Below are positions 1 to 11,800 of a stretch of 64,000 nt of DNA, piece by piece; position 1 is the stretch's first letter, and each line of letters begins with the position of its first letter. The notes under the pieces are model-generated. The model saw nothing but the letters and a program-made list of their open reading frames with translations. It was not told where the DNA came from and made no database searches. Made by a program: the position numbers and the translations under genes. Where the stretch lies: positions 6,675,749 to 6,739,748 of the forward strand of contig OU744720.1 in NCBI GenBank assembly GCA_916613615.1, in the 5' to 3' direction. The DNA comes from Steromphala cineraria. Its lineage: Eukaryota; Mollusca; Gastropoda; Trochida; Trochidae.

Positions 1-766
1 GATAGTGAGTGACTGGTATGTCTCTAGAAGCGACTGGTATAGTGCACGGACTAGCGAGACCAGACCAGGAAGTAAATAGACAAGGGTTTGATAACAGCGA
101 CTTGTATTACATGTCATGAGCGAGCGACTCTGCGTGCACACTATTGGACCTTCCACCGTGTAATCATAGGAAGCTGTCGACTTTAGAAAATAGTTTAAGT
201 GGTTTATGAGGTTCTGTTTTGTAAATCTCTCTCTTGTTGTGGCGATAGCGAAGTGGGTAGGTTGGTAATATAATAATACAAAGTACTTATATAGGGCGCA
301 CTACTCCATGATACAGACTAAATGCGCTATGGAAGGAAAACCACACAGTCGAAACTGGACGTGAAGAAACATATAGGATAATACGAAACAATAAAATGAC
401 TTCGACGCCACGTCTTTTTTTTACAAAGAACACAAAATAACAACATCAAAACTTGTGTTCACCTGTTTGCCAACTCTTTGTCTCCAGCCATGTAAAATAT
501 AACTTTTGTTACGATAGAATTTATTTCTTTCTCTTAACCGATAGCAAAAAATTATGAAGAAAACTGTTTTTGAGTTTCTTTAATTAAAGCATATTTGTGA
601 AGTGATTGTGAATAACGTACTACAAAATAGTGAGTCGTGTTCCTGTCTGACTCACTTAGTATATTTTATAACCAAATAGTGTTACCATATCACTAGTACA
701 ATTATGATATAAGGACACTCAACTCAACAGCGCTGATTGATATATGAACCTCACTGATAACCAACA
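1..766. other. No feature recognised
   Basis: AT-rich sequence with no long open frame, no repeat related to other parts of the window and no RNA gene that I can see. It could be intergenic or intronic. Confidence 0.5.
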
Positions 767-978
767 TTAAAGGGGCAGTACCACGTCGTTTAAAAAACAT
801 TTATATTTTCAATGTTCCACTGATAACACACTGATAAAAAGGAAGAACTTTGAATTAAATATTGGATTTATTACTGCTTCATTTAGTTTAGATACTTTGT
901 CTTTTAATTGGATACATTTATTTTAATTTTCCTGATATCACCTTATATTCCCCCTTAAACGTGCTACTGTCCCTTGAA
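767..978. mobile_element. TTAA-type MITE, copy 1 (short)
   Basis: The left end is TTAA followed by AGGGGCAGTACCACG. The right end is the inverted form (CGTGCTACTGTCCCT), followed by TGAA where TTAA would be expected. The body (771-974) has no coding capacity and is shorter (~204 bp) than the copies near 52.8 and 58.0 kb (~355-373 bp). TTAA target sites are typical of piggyBac- and Kolobok-related transposons; assignment to either is inference. Confidence 0.7.
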
Positions 979-1989
979 ATGACTTCATATACAAATGAAC
1001 TTGAAATGAGTAGAGTAGAGATTTTCTTGATTAAGAGTCCCAGGGGTATGCAGTGTTGATTATCGGAACATTCCACCCTAGGTCACTTTAGATAAAACAA
1101 CAAAAGGGATCAAGTCATGTTAACATCCTCTGGTTATTATCAAAACATTTTGGTTAATCTTCAGTTTGCGTTTTCTTTCACGATCATTTCATTAATTTTA
1201 GTATAATACAACCTGTCTACTAAAGTATGCAGAACTCTGAGAGTTAAACGTGAAACAGCATTTGCTACGTTTTCTTTGCATTTTAGCAAACATTTTTATC
1301 ACTCCAACATATATAATATTATAAATAAACATGGACAAAAAAACAAAAGTGCATTTAGCGCATTTGTTTATCGCTATAAATAGAAAGAATTGTATTATTT
1401 GCAGGTAATCTTCATAACGTAGGGACCGAAACGAGAGATTGCCAACTCTCTACGCTTCGCCCTTGACATCACCGACCACTTTTCCTGTGCTAGCAGATCA
1501 ACCAACTGCCAATGAATAGGCCAACCAGAAGCCAACCTGAAAAATGAAGTTACGATTTCGCGTAATCGTGCAGTGAAACATTACCACTTACTAAACAGAG
1601 ACATGTTTTTTTTTCAGAACAATTCCGGTACTAGGTAAACCGGCACAATACACACCATAGTGACCGTCTTTTTTAAAAACAAAACATGCATGAAAGTATT
1701 TTGACTCCTGCTCGTGATGCAGCATGTGCTGAATTGATATTTTCTGTGGAGATAAGTCGCGTACACATGAATGCCTCGACCTTAGGCAATTTTCCTCGCA
1801 AAGCTTACAGATAAAGCTAATGGCTATTTTTGTAAAAGAAATGAAAAGTTTAACAAACACTACGTTAAACATTACTCACCCTCATGTCATTATATATCTC
1901 AATGCAAAGTGTAATCGACCTTTGAGACAATGTTTAGTCATTTTGAGCAAGACAGGACTAACATCAGTGTTCCAAAACAATCCTTTTTT
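979..1989. other. Intergenic, nothing firm
   Basis: Short open frames overlap on both strands around 1591-2187 but show no recognisable domain, so I treat them as chance. A small GC-richer patch at ~1420-1480 has no further support. Confidence 0.45.
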
Positions 1990-2880
1990 GCCATTATTCA
2001 CAACACATGGGCGTAGGAATAGGAAGGCACAGCCAGGTTTTAAGGGTGTGGCCCTTATTAGAAGCCACAGGGCCACCAAAGCTAAAAAATAGAGCCATTG
2101 GCCCTGTAGCTCAATAGGCTTTACATTTAATTTTGCTTTAGGGTGTGGCCAATGTGGTTCCCCCCTTAGTAGGGGCCACAGGGTCACAAAATCTACAATT
2201 ATTAATCCTCATTAGTTTAGGAGTTTGTACACAGCTTACAGCTTTCTAGGCATATGCTTCTGAAGACGAAGATAACAATAAGTTTTTAGGGTGTGGCCCC
2301 TGTGGCTCTTATTAGGGGCAACAGGGCCACCAAAGCTACAATTCATAATCCTCACTAGTCAATGAGTCTGTACACAATATTTCAGCTTTCTAGGCCTCAT
2401 GGTTCTGGAGAAGAAATGAAAATAGGTTTTAGGGTGTGGCCCCTGTGGCTCTTATTAGCGGTCACAGGGCAACCAAAGCTACAATTTATAATCCTCACTA
2501 GCCAAGGAGTCTGTACACAAAGTTTGAGCTTTCTGGGCCTTATGGTTCTGGAGAAGAAGTCGAAATTCCACAAAGTTTACAGACGGATGGGCGGATGGGC
2601 GGATGGACGGATGGACGCCGGACACCATACCATGCCATAAGCCCATCGGGCCTTACAGGCCAGATGAGCTAATAATTATATCACCACTAGTCAAGGAGTC
2701 TGCACGCAAAGAGTCGGCTTACTAGGCCCAATGCTTCTGGAGAAAAGGATGGGAATAAGTTTCACCAAAGCTTCAATTCATAATTCTCACTAGTCAAGGA
2801 GCCTGTACACAAGGTTTAAGCTTTTGTGCCTTTTGCTTCACGGGAAGAAGATGAAAATATTTTTTAGGGGCGTGGCCTCT
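1990..2880 (-). mobile_element. Pearl-like element, copy 1
   Basis: Three to four degraded copies of a unit containing 'ttagggtgtggcccctgtgg', 'ggccaccaaagct' and 'ctttctaggcct' are followed by a GGATG-rich microsatellite (~2584-2615) and an imperfect terminal hairpin at ~2641-2673 (GCCCATCGGGCC ... GGCCAGATGAGC). Another degraded unit follows at ~2690-2880. It is the same family as 35171-36225, in the opposite orientation. A tandem core, a microsatellite and a terminal hairpin is the layout described for bivalve pearl elements, which are thought to be Helitron-related. The terminus reads CTAA then T, compatible with the Helitron CTRR rule. Confidence 0.65.
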
Positions 2881-3199
2881 ATCATATTTTTTCCGAATTT
2901 AAACGGCCATTGCTTTGACTATTGTTGAGCTGTTTCACTGTTTTTTCTAGTCGTTGAAGGCACTGTAGGAAACGGAGAGAGTTTAGCTAAATACGTTTTC
3001 ACCTTGCCGTAGGAAGATGGGAATTTACATCCAACAATGAGCCCCGCGACGAGGAAGTGCCACATTTGAACTCATAGGAATAGTATTTCTTAGCGTGTGG
3101 TGAGGACTGCAAACGTCGTGAACCGAAATGTTATCGAGGCAGACGCTGATGCCATCCCCCGATTGCATCTTAAAATTATTTGTGCTTTGTCTTTTACTC

Positions 3200-3417
3200 A
3201 GGTTTTAGGTACAAGAATACAGTTTATTGGAATACTCAAAGAAAGCATTCATACGACACCATCGTGATAAACAAAGAACTAAGTGAGAATCCAAATGCTC
3301 AAATAACGGCGACGGAACTGTTTGAGGACTCGTTTCTACTACAGAATGTTAGTTCGAATTCAAATGCAGGTACTTCGTCTTTGAACAAAAATTCTGGGAC
3401 AAAATATTGTTGAAAGA
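3200..3417 (+). CDS. Possible isolated exon, unidentified
   Basis: An open frame follows a good acceptor (tttactcag, ending at ~3201) and runs to a stop at ~3413; a GCAG|GTAC donor-like site lies at ~3367. The translation is polar, with a Tyr-Trp-Asn-Thr start and an Asn/Ser-rich end, like a cytoplasmic tail or terminal exon. No domain is recognised and no partner exon was found within the window. It may be chance. Confidence 0.25.
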
Positions 3418-3489
3418 ATTAATTACTGAACCATGTACTTCTATTTGATTAGGACCATAACGTGAATGTAACTCCCTGATAATGCATTC

Positions 3490-3810
3490 ATAAGCGTTTG
3501 AACATCAATCAACAATCATTCAACAATCACCCATGAGACAACAATCAATCATTCATTAATCATAATCCGAAATCTTCAATCATAAATGACGAATTACCAA
3601 TCATTAATCACCTACCAGTCAAACACATTAATCCCTTATCGATAAATCATCAATCATTCAACACTTAAAATACATCATTCACAAATTTATCAAAACTTGA
3701 ACAAACATTCATCAATCATTACCAAATATTCATTAATCCATTTACACATTCAACAATCATGTATCATTGATATGCACATATCAATCAATCATCGATTGAT
3801 CAATCGTCCC
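3490..3810. repeat. Degenerate CAATCATT-type simple repeat
   Basis: About 320 bp dominated by irregular repetition of AATCAT / CAATCA words (for example 'caatcaacaatcattcaac'). There is no fixed period and no coding potential. Confidence 0.7.
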
Positions 3811-4540
3811 CATAACCAGTTTTGAACAACCCTGTGCTCTTGGTCAGAAATCCCTATGAATCATAGTTTGATTTCTTTTAGAGCAACCCCAGCTGTAACA
3901 AAAAAGCAATTGGAACAAATTCTACTATTTCATCCCTAGGGAACCAGTACCAAATACGATTTTAGTGGTGAAATGGGTAAGTTGTTACATTACTTCAGTA
4001 ACTTTCTTAAGCCTTACACACGAAATCCACAACCAGTTCGCCTTGATCTTTGTCTACTTGTGTCAATGAATTTTTTTAATGAATTGTGATTGGGTTATGA
4101 CATAGCCACTACTTATGAAACATGACACAAGCGACAAGGAAGAGACGCCACTTCTATTTTGTGTTTTCTCTTCGTTGCACTTGCTCAAGCTTCCTGGTGT
4201 CCGTTACTTTAAGCCTGGGATTCTCCTTCACTATTGGCTAGGCCACAAGTAGTTTCTTATGATGCATTCACCGCCAAATATAATCGGAAGCGACTTCCTT
4301 CCCTATGCCGTTTTGATAAATCCGTTCTTTGTGTATACTTAGCTACAAATTTCTAAAGAAAGTAAGTCACTGGCTCTGTAGCTCAGAGTTTGAAGGCTTG
4401 CTTATCAAATAGTAAGGTAATACATGCAATGAATCATCATAAACATGCAGTGCTTATCTACTGGTAAAAATATGTGTAGAGAATATTTCATTCTTCATTG
4501 AAAGTTGGGCATTTAATGAAGTAACAAAGCTATCTTCTTT
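3811..4540. other. Intergenic, nothing firm
   Basis: No credible exon, RNA gene or repeat boundary is seen here. Confidence 0.4.
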
Positions 4541-4992
4541 CAGTGGCATTTTAGGAGTTGGTTTGATGTTAAGCAGAATTATCTTGAAAATGGTGTTAGT
4601 ATCTACATTGAAACGTTGCATCTCTTTGCAATAAAGAAGTTGTAAATCCATATATTTCTATTTCTTCATTAAACCAACTTCTAAAATGCCAATGAAAGAA
4701 GTTATACCTCATCTGCATGGAGACGTAGCAATTCAGACTAGAAACAAGCTGAACAACCTAGAGAAGAAATTCATCCGATCTTCCAATCATCTGACTTTCC
4801 TTCTGCGATGCAGAGACCAACAACTCGTCCCTAAAGGCCTTAGACTCTCATCCCCTGTTAACTGATCAGTGGCATTTTAGAAGTTGGTTTGATGTTCAGC
4901 ATCATTTGCTTGAAAACGGTGTTAGTATCTACACCAAAATGTCACATCTCTGATAAATAAAGAATTTGTAAATCCATATATTTGTATTTCTT
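4541..4992 (+). mobile_element. Penelope-like element remnant with flanking direct repeats
   Basis: Two direct repeats of ~125 bp (4541-4668 and 4867-4992) share 'cagtggcattttag', 'ggtgttagtatctaca' and 'aagaa(g/t)ttgtaaatccat'. They flank a short coding remnant (4728-4865). Next to the first repeat, ~4668-4692 holds the inverse of the repeat start. Coding sequence between pseudo-LTR-like direct repeats fits a truncated Penelope-like retroelement. Related 3' tails occur near 56.35 and 58.8 kb. Confidence 0.5.
4728..4865 (+). pseudogene. Penelope-like N-terminal fragment
   Basis: Forty-five codons, then a TGA. The translation contains NKLNNLEKKFIR, then TFLLRCRD and LVPKGLRL. A basic helix followed by a 'FL.rCr...vP.gL' signature resembles the region ahead of the reverse transcriptase core in Penelope-like elements. 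This is family resemblance from memory; the fragment is too short for certainty. No catalytic motifs are present. Confidence 0.45.
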
Positions 4993-7317
4993 CTTTGACA
5001 AGACTATGCCGTAGCACGATCATAATCAAACACAACAGAAGTCTGTATTTCATCAAGATAGTTTATTTGAATCAAGTCCACACACTCACAGCTCTCTCAT
5101 TCCACTCATTCATCCTTACACTGAACTGTCTACCTCCTCGTGTCTGCAACAACCTAGGACAGGTGGAAATGTATCGGGTCGTTAGGCCCTGTTATCAACG
5201 TTTAGCCACATTTTGGCAAATACGTTCCTATTTAGATGAACAGTTCAGGACAATTCTTTTAAACAGTTATATCTGATATTTGAATCCAAACACATCATAC
5301 GAATGTTACAATATGCCAGTTCCCTGCGAGTTGGTTCGACATCCACTTACCATGCACTACTGATACATGCTTGACCAGGAGAGGCCTCTGGAGAATGGAA
5401 GTTCCGTCAAATGTAGAAAAATATCCCAATCAATTAAGTTGTTGAACATACAAGAATACTTCTGAAAATATTTGATCTCTTGAACAAAATTAAATTCCAA
5501 ATGCAGATGTGATACTTAAGCAAAAGGGAACTTACCGATAGCTTTGCCTTTCTAAAAACTTCTTCATCTCTCTACGTTTTAGATAAAGTCCACATGTCAC
5601 AGTTCTTTATGAACATCCTAACAATGATTTGTTATACTACCCAAACACATATTTCTATGTATTGCTTTGCGACCAAACATATTGTAACCAAAATGTAACT
5701 CTGAAGTGAATACATACTGTGCAGACAAACCTATTCCCTTACATACTGGTTAACTGCAAATACAATCATGAACTGAATTAAGTTACTACAAACACTGAGA
5801 GACACCTGATGTTGATGTTATACCCTTACTTGTTTAGACTGATTCAAACATTTAGTATTGATTGCCATTTACTTTTACTTTTTAAAAATCCATTCTGTCT
5901 AAAATCATAAAGATGGAGTGATACTTTAGCCACAGTCACTTAATAACTTGATACAAGATGGATATGTCCTAGTCTTTCCTTGATGCAATTGGCAACTGAT
6001 CAATTATTCTTCAAATGAAAAGGGTTTAGTTGTAGTTCTGTTGTGCTGATACAACTAGTTACTTATCTATTGTTACAAGATAGTCCTGTAGTGTCGTGTG
6101 ATGATCGTTTATTATTTCAACTTTGGAATATAAGGTAAATAATTGTGCAAAAAGCAACCATTGCATGAAGACAATGAAATCCAATCATTACTGGGTGACC
6201 TTCATATCAGGTTTCTTTACAAATAAAAATTATTGTCAAATATATAGACCACGTGGATATCTTAGTGAAATAATTGACATTCATTGTACAATAATATTCT
6301 TTTGAGAATTTGGACTGATGATTAAGGTCAAATATGCTGGGTTTGTAAGTCAACTTACGTTGTCATATCGACACATTCATTACAGATTTATAACAATAAG
6401 CATCCTAAAAAAAACATTGAGATTTATATCCAGAAATAAAAAATATTGTTTGGAATAAAAACAACCAAATTACACAAAACACTTACAAAATAGTTGTACA
6501 AAAGGTGAACTTCTAACCAAAAATGTAACAGTTACTCAACCATATCTAAAAGTTGGTCCATATATGGCTTACTGTCTGAGATAAAATTTGAAAAAGATAA
6601 CCATCCGATTTTTCAGTTTAAAAGCAATATTCATTAAACACTCAAGGTATTCAACCTCGCTGGCTATTAAGTAATGTAACTCATAGACATGTTATCTGAC
6701 ATTAAGATGGGATCGGTCAATAATTGAAATTATTCACTTTTAAGTTGTTCTAAATGTTACAGAACCTTTATCAAATTCAAACCAATAAACGTCATGGAAA
6801 CTTATTGACACGGTAATACACGAACGTCTATTAATTTCTTGATATACAAGTTAATTGGACAGAATTCAAATAATAAACTCAAATTGTGCAGAGTACATTC
6901 ACTCTCAACAATATACAAATAAATAAACATCTGTAACAAAATCAAAACTGAGAATACAACTAAACATTTTGCACAAGCTGTAAATGAAGAAATGTGTTAA
7001 ACACGACATTCAAACACGGACGACAGATAAATCAAACAGCACTTGGGTTTCATAACTTCAGATTGGACTATACATACATAAATATACAAGCATTATCTCA
7101 ATATTGTACAACATCACTGTCGTATTGCCAACGACATATTGTGTCAATGATCAAACATCTCTTATTAGGCAAAAGTCCCATATATAAGTACAAAATATTT
7201 CTGTGTGATTCTTCATGACTGATGATGCAAGAACCTGGTGAAATGGTATGTTCCTGGTCACAGAATAAATCATTAGCAATCAGTTGTTCATCAATCTGAA
7301 GTCACTTCCTGGTAAGA
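4993..7317. other. Intergenic, nothing firm
   Basis: AT-rich sequence with only short unconvincing open frames. Part of it could be distal 3' UTR or downstream sequence of the minus-strand RNF19 gene. Confidence 0.4.
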
Positions 7318-7575
7318 GAAACCAACTACCGATAAGAGTAACCAACTACCGGTAAGAGTAACCAAATACCGATAAGAGTAACCAACTACCGGTAAGAGAA
7401 ACCAACTACCGGTAAGAGAAACCAACTACCGGTAAGAGTAACCAACTACCGGCAAGAGTTACCAACTACCGATAAGAGTAACCAACTACCGGTAAGAGTA
7501 ACCAACTACCGATAAGAGTAACCAACTACCGATAAGAGTAACCAACTACCGATAAGAGTAACCAACTACCGGTAC
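7318..7575. repeat. 20-bp minisatellite
   Basis: About 13 tandem copies of a 20-bp unit (accaactaccggtaagagta). The main variation is g/a at one position (ACCGGTAAG versus ACCGATAAG), with rarer changes near the end. The units are very similar, suggesting recent expansion. It lies ~1.3 kb downstream of the RNF19 stop codon. Confidence 0.95.
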
Positions 7576-8829
7576 CGTTAGTGTCGATCCTGTTACTGAT
7601 CCTGCAACTAACTCTCACTTCTTCTAAGCCAACCAGAGACAGTCTCTTCTTGAATATTGTTTCTTGCATATATCACAAAGCACATCAACTAATATATATA
7701 TATATAATATATATTCATATACAGGTATTTCTATTACAACATATACATAGATACATACAAAACATGTACATGAAAAACAAAATTGTAAAAATACTTTCTT
7801 TACAAAACGACATTTGGAAAGACAATATTCAGTAGATCACAAGATGGAGATTATTGTAGACAAGCACGGCGACATATTGAGGGATATTATAGTTTCCTCT
7901 CTTCATGTTGTGAAGAGCATACTGTGCTTGATAGCATCAGTACAGTTTCTTTCTTCTAAACCTGGGTCACTCTGACACCAGCTGGGAGAACAGGACCAAC
8001 AGAGTTGTCTCCCTTTACCGGTCATTACAACAGCTGTACTTGATTGGGAGCCTGGCAGATACACTTGACTTATAGCTCGACCTGTGGCAGACTGATAATA
8101 TGGTTGGTGTATGAATCAAGCATAGCCTGTTCCACACAAATAGTGCATATATTCAGAGTGATGAAATAGGTTATTATTCTTGCAAGAAACACAGCTACAA
8201 CAAAATATTTCTCAGAATAATGACAGGGTTGCTGTAAGTACCAGTCTCTCACTTTCCACTAAGGTCAGTCCTTTCATCAACTAGTATTTTGGAACAAAAA
8301 CACTTAAAGATTATGTTGACATAATGATTGATATTAATGGTTTAGCTATCAACTGATAAACCCAAAGAAGGAACTCAAGCACAAATACACATAAAGACTT
8401 TGAAACGAACTGAAATATATTGAATATGAAATTTGTAATGTACAAAAGCCATAAAAAAGCTGGGAACAACACAGTAAGTTTTTATATGAAAGACACTTGT
8501 CCATGACATTAATGGTCATCACAAACTGTTATGAGGAATAGACAGTCAATACTGCTTACATTTACAAGCTGCACATTTCACCAGGGAAGGAATCTGTAAA
8601 TGAAGAGAGGGGATAGAAAGTGAAAAGGAGAGTAAGCGAGTATAGAGCATGTGTCATGATACACTGAAAACAGAGCAGTCAATCTCACCACCAGATCCTG
8701 ACCTCACGTGTAAAACTACAAACAGGTGACACGTCACTTGCAGAAAGACAGTGGAAATAGAAATGTGCAGCTCCAAAATTGAGAAATCACCAGTCACTTC
8801 ACATAACATAATGAGACCTCAATCATGCT
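7576..8829 (-). other. Probable RNF19 3' UTR and downstream sequence
   Basis: No coding sequence. It lies directly downstream of the RNF19 stop on the minus strand, so the 3' UTR should be here, but I cannot fix the polyadenylation site. A short (TA)n run lies at ~7690-7710. Confidence 0.4.
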
Positions 8830-11800
8830 TCATTTTATCTGAGTGGGAGAGAGTCGGCCGTTGTTGTATGCTAATTCACAGCTGTGTCTGCGTCGCATCA
8901 TCGCCGTCACCTCCTCTGAGGCTGCTGTGCTTGGTTGCAGGTGGAAGCCGACGATTGCCTTGCCAGTGTGAGGAGGGAGGAGGGATGTAGCACTTTGGGA
9001 ACTGTCGGAACTGATAGAGGGGCGATCAGTTTCCACCTCTGTCAGGTGGGTTGCACTCTTGCCGCTGTCTTGGGAGGAGCAGCTATCAAGACGCTCCATA
9101 CAGGTGGCGCCACTCTCTTCCAACTGGCACTCGCTGGTCGATACTGCGTCCTTCTCCAGGCCGCAAGGTGAGGCCGTCTGCTCACAAACTGTCACAAAGG
9201 GGACCTTCCCTCCCTTGTCTGAATCCACTTTGTACACATCACTGGCACATCTACCTGGCAAACTCTCCTGAGAATCCACATCTCGGAAACGGGTGCACTT
9301 CCTACACTTTCGTATCTTGACTTCATCAAAGGAGTTGCTGACACTCCTTGAGAGACCAGGGGAATTGGGCTGAGATGCACTCGTCTTGCGTAACATGCAT
9401 TCAGTGTTGGACGTATGGCTTTTGGAATCTGCAGAGCAGTCCTGGCACAAGGACACACAGTCATCGCCATGGTGACCGCCACATGCTCGGGATGTCAGGG
9501 ATGTGCTATCCTTGTTGCTGGAACACAACCACAGACAGTTAGTCAGAAGCTACTATTCCAATTATCATTTACTATCTTTCATTTTGAAGAAGAAAGCTTA
9601 CAGGAACATGTGAGAATTTGCAAAAAACTTTCACGAGCATTAGTTAGTGAGTGACTGACCTGTAGCCTGCTATTGAGCCTGCTAGAGCCTTTGTGCTGGC
9701 GTCATCATAGAAGGAGACTGTAGCGGACTTCTCACTCAGACTGATGTTGGCCGACTCACTGCTGAAGCTGGACCGCTTTCCATGGGACATCTGATTGGTT
9801 GACACATCTGCCTGCACCTCCAGTCTGACAAACAACATTGATGTTATCCCAGATACACTCTAGTATTACAATATGACATTCAATAGCCTTGTGCCATCCA
9901 TGTCACAATCCATTCAATCTGAACTGACAAAATGCACTTTTGAAAAGGATAGACCCCCCGAAAGGATTTATTTAACATTTCAGGTAACCTTACCTACCCA
10001 TAATTTTTTGTGTTACTGAATATTTTTTCTCAGGCAAATTATGTCTGTGAACAATCACTTTCAAGGCTAAGTTGTTTAACCGACCATAATCCTAAATTCT
10101 TTGCGAAAACAACAGCACTGATTTGTTTAGACGTAGAGTAAGTTTCTAAGCTGCTCAATTACAGGAACTACAGTTTGTAAATCAAGCAGGTCATCAGGGT
10201 TCAACACTTAAAGGCATCATAACAAGAGTATTTTGCACTGTGCACTGGAATCAAACACTCACTTGTGATGGTAGCCCCCGAGAGTGGCGTACGTGCTGCC
10301 ACAAAGGGAACCGTTGAGACTGGACCCTGCAATAGCACGGTTGCTTGAGGAGTCACGGTCGCTCTCATCTCTAATAACACCCACACGGTCCATGTGGCTC
10401 CCACTAGCACTCAGACTGTTTGTCATTCCCATGGAGGCCTCCCCGATACTTGGGGCAATGCTTGGGTTGGCAACATGATGGCCGGTCTCTACACTGTGAC
10501 TGTCACCTGATTTGAGGAAATGAATTGGTCTTACTTATTTGTCATAAAATTTGTACCAATTCATTTCTACAATTATGTTCCATCATAAAAATATTGTAAA
10601 GATAATAATATGAAAATATTATTTAAAACTTCAGCAAAAGTAAAAAATTTTGATTTGCGTGTACATTTGGCACTATGCTGTCCATAAAAGGCACATCGTC
10701 AAGCAAGAAAGCAACAAGTCCCATCTTTGACACAATGTAATTATGAACCAAATCTTAAGAGTAATAGGCAGACACTCCAACTTAAATAATCCCCAATAAT
10801 GAAATAAATTGCAATCAAATTGCTTGTATCAAAAGACAGTGTTTCCAGTTTTACCTCCGTCGGTGTATTTGCCAGCCTGAGCTCCCTCTGCCTCCTCATC
10901 AAACTCAAAGCGCACACCGCCGGTGTTGGTGGTGGTCACGCCGCACCCCCCACTGCGACACAGCGAGATGGGTACCACTCCATACACATAGGCTAACAGG
11001 ATGGGCACTCCAATACCTGCACAACAAGCAGACAAGATCATCAGCCTTGGGAGAACATGCAGATAGCAGCTTATAAATCAGTTATTATTGGACACTTCAA
11101 ACATTTCATCTTATCTATAATGTAGCCCTAAACTTTCATATTAGATAAATCATAGACTAAGAGGGCCTTGGGTGGGAAAGGCAATACCTTCCATGAAGTT
11201 GGCAAACAGAGTTAAGATAAAGAAGATGTTAATCCATAGAATTTGCTTGTTCTCTTTGCCATCACTTGGCATATACGTACCAACAGCGAGACCTGCGATA
11301 ATGGGCGAGACAAGGATGGAAGCTGCCACGCCCCCTGTGATGGCCAGGTTACGTCTGTGCTTGGAGGACGAGTTCTCATAGCGGGAATGTAACTGCAGGT
11401 CAATCACAACATATTTATTGACAAAACAACTCCAAAACAAATACATGTAGATGGTTTACATAATATAGTGCATATTTTTATGATTATTGGGCACTGTTTA
11501 TTCTCTTATTATGTTTTTACAGGTATTAAGTAATAGCAAACATAGGAATTAGAACATTTTCTAGGATTAATTTTCTCAGGGGTTAAAATACACAAATATC
11601 TTGCTATTCTTTCATATGGACCTTAGTTCATATTCTTTTGATTTCATTTAGATAACTTTCAGTTATATCTCATTTCTAAAACATTGCTTTCTGCTTGTCT
11701 GAACAGTTGCAAGTTACAATCATCATAAAGTAAATTTTACATCAAAGTCCACTTTTATAGGAGTGCCATGATAGTCATAAGTATTATAAATAGCAACAGC

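Noticed and set aside
1820..2187. Overlapping ORFs on both strands
   Set aside because: They lie partly in the pearl-like repeat and show no domain.
4541..4640. Intact hammerhead ribozyme
   Set aside because: GAAAC follows a possible short stem, but the CUGAUGA box is absent by eye; kept only as a search suggestion.
7318..7575. CRISPR-like array
   Set aside because: The units are contiguous with no unique spacers; a minisatellite in an animal genome.
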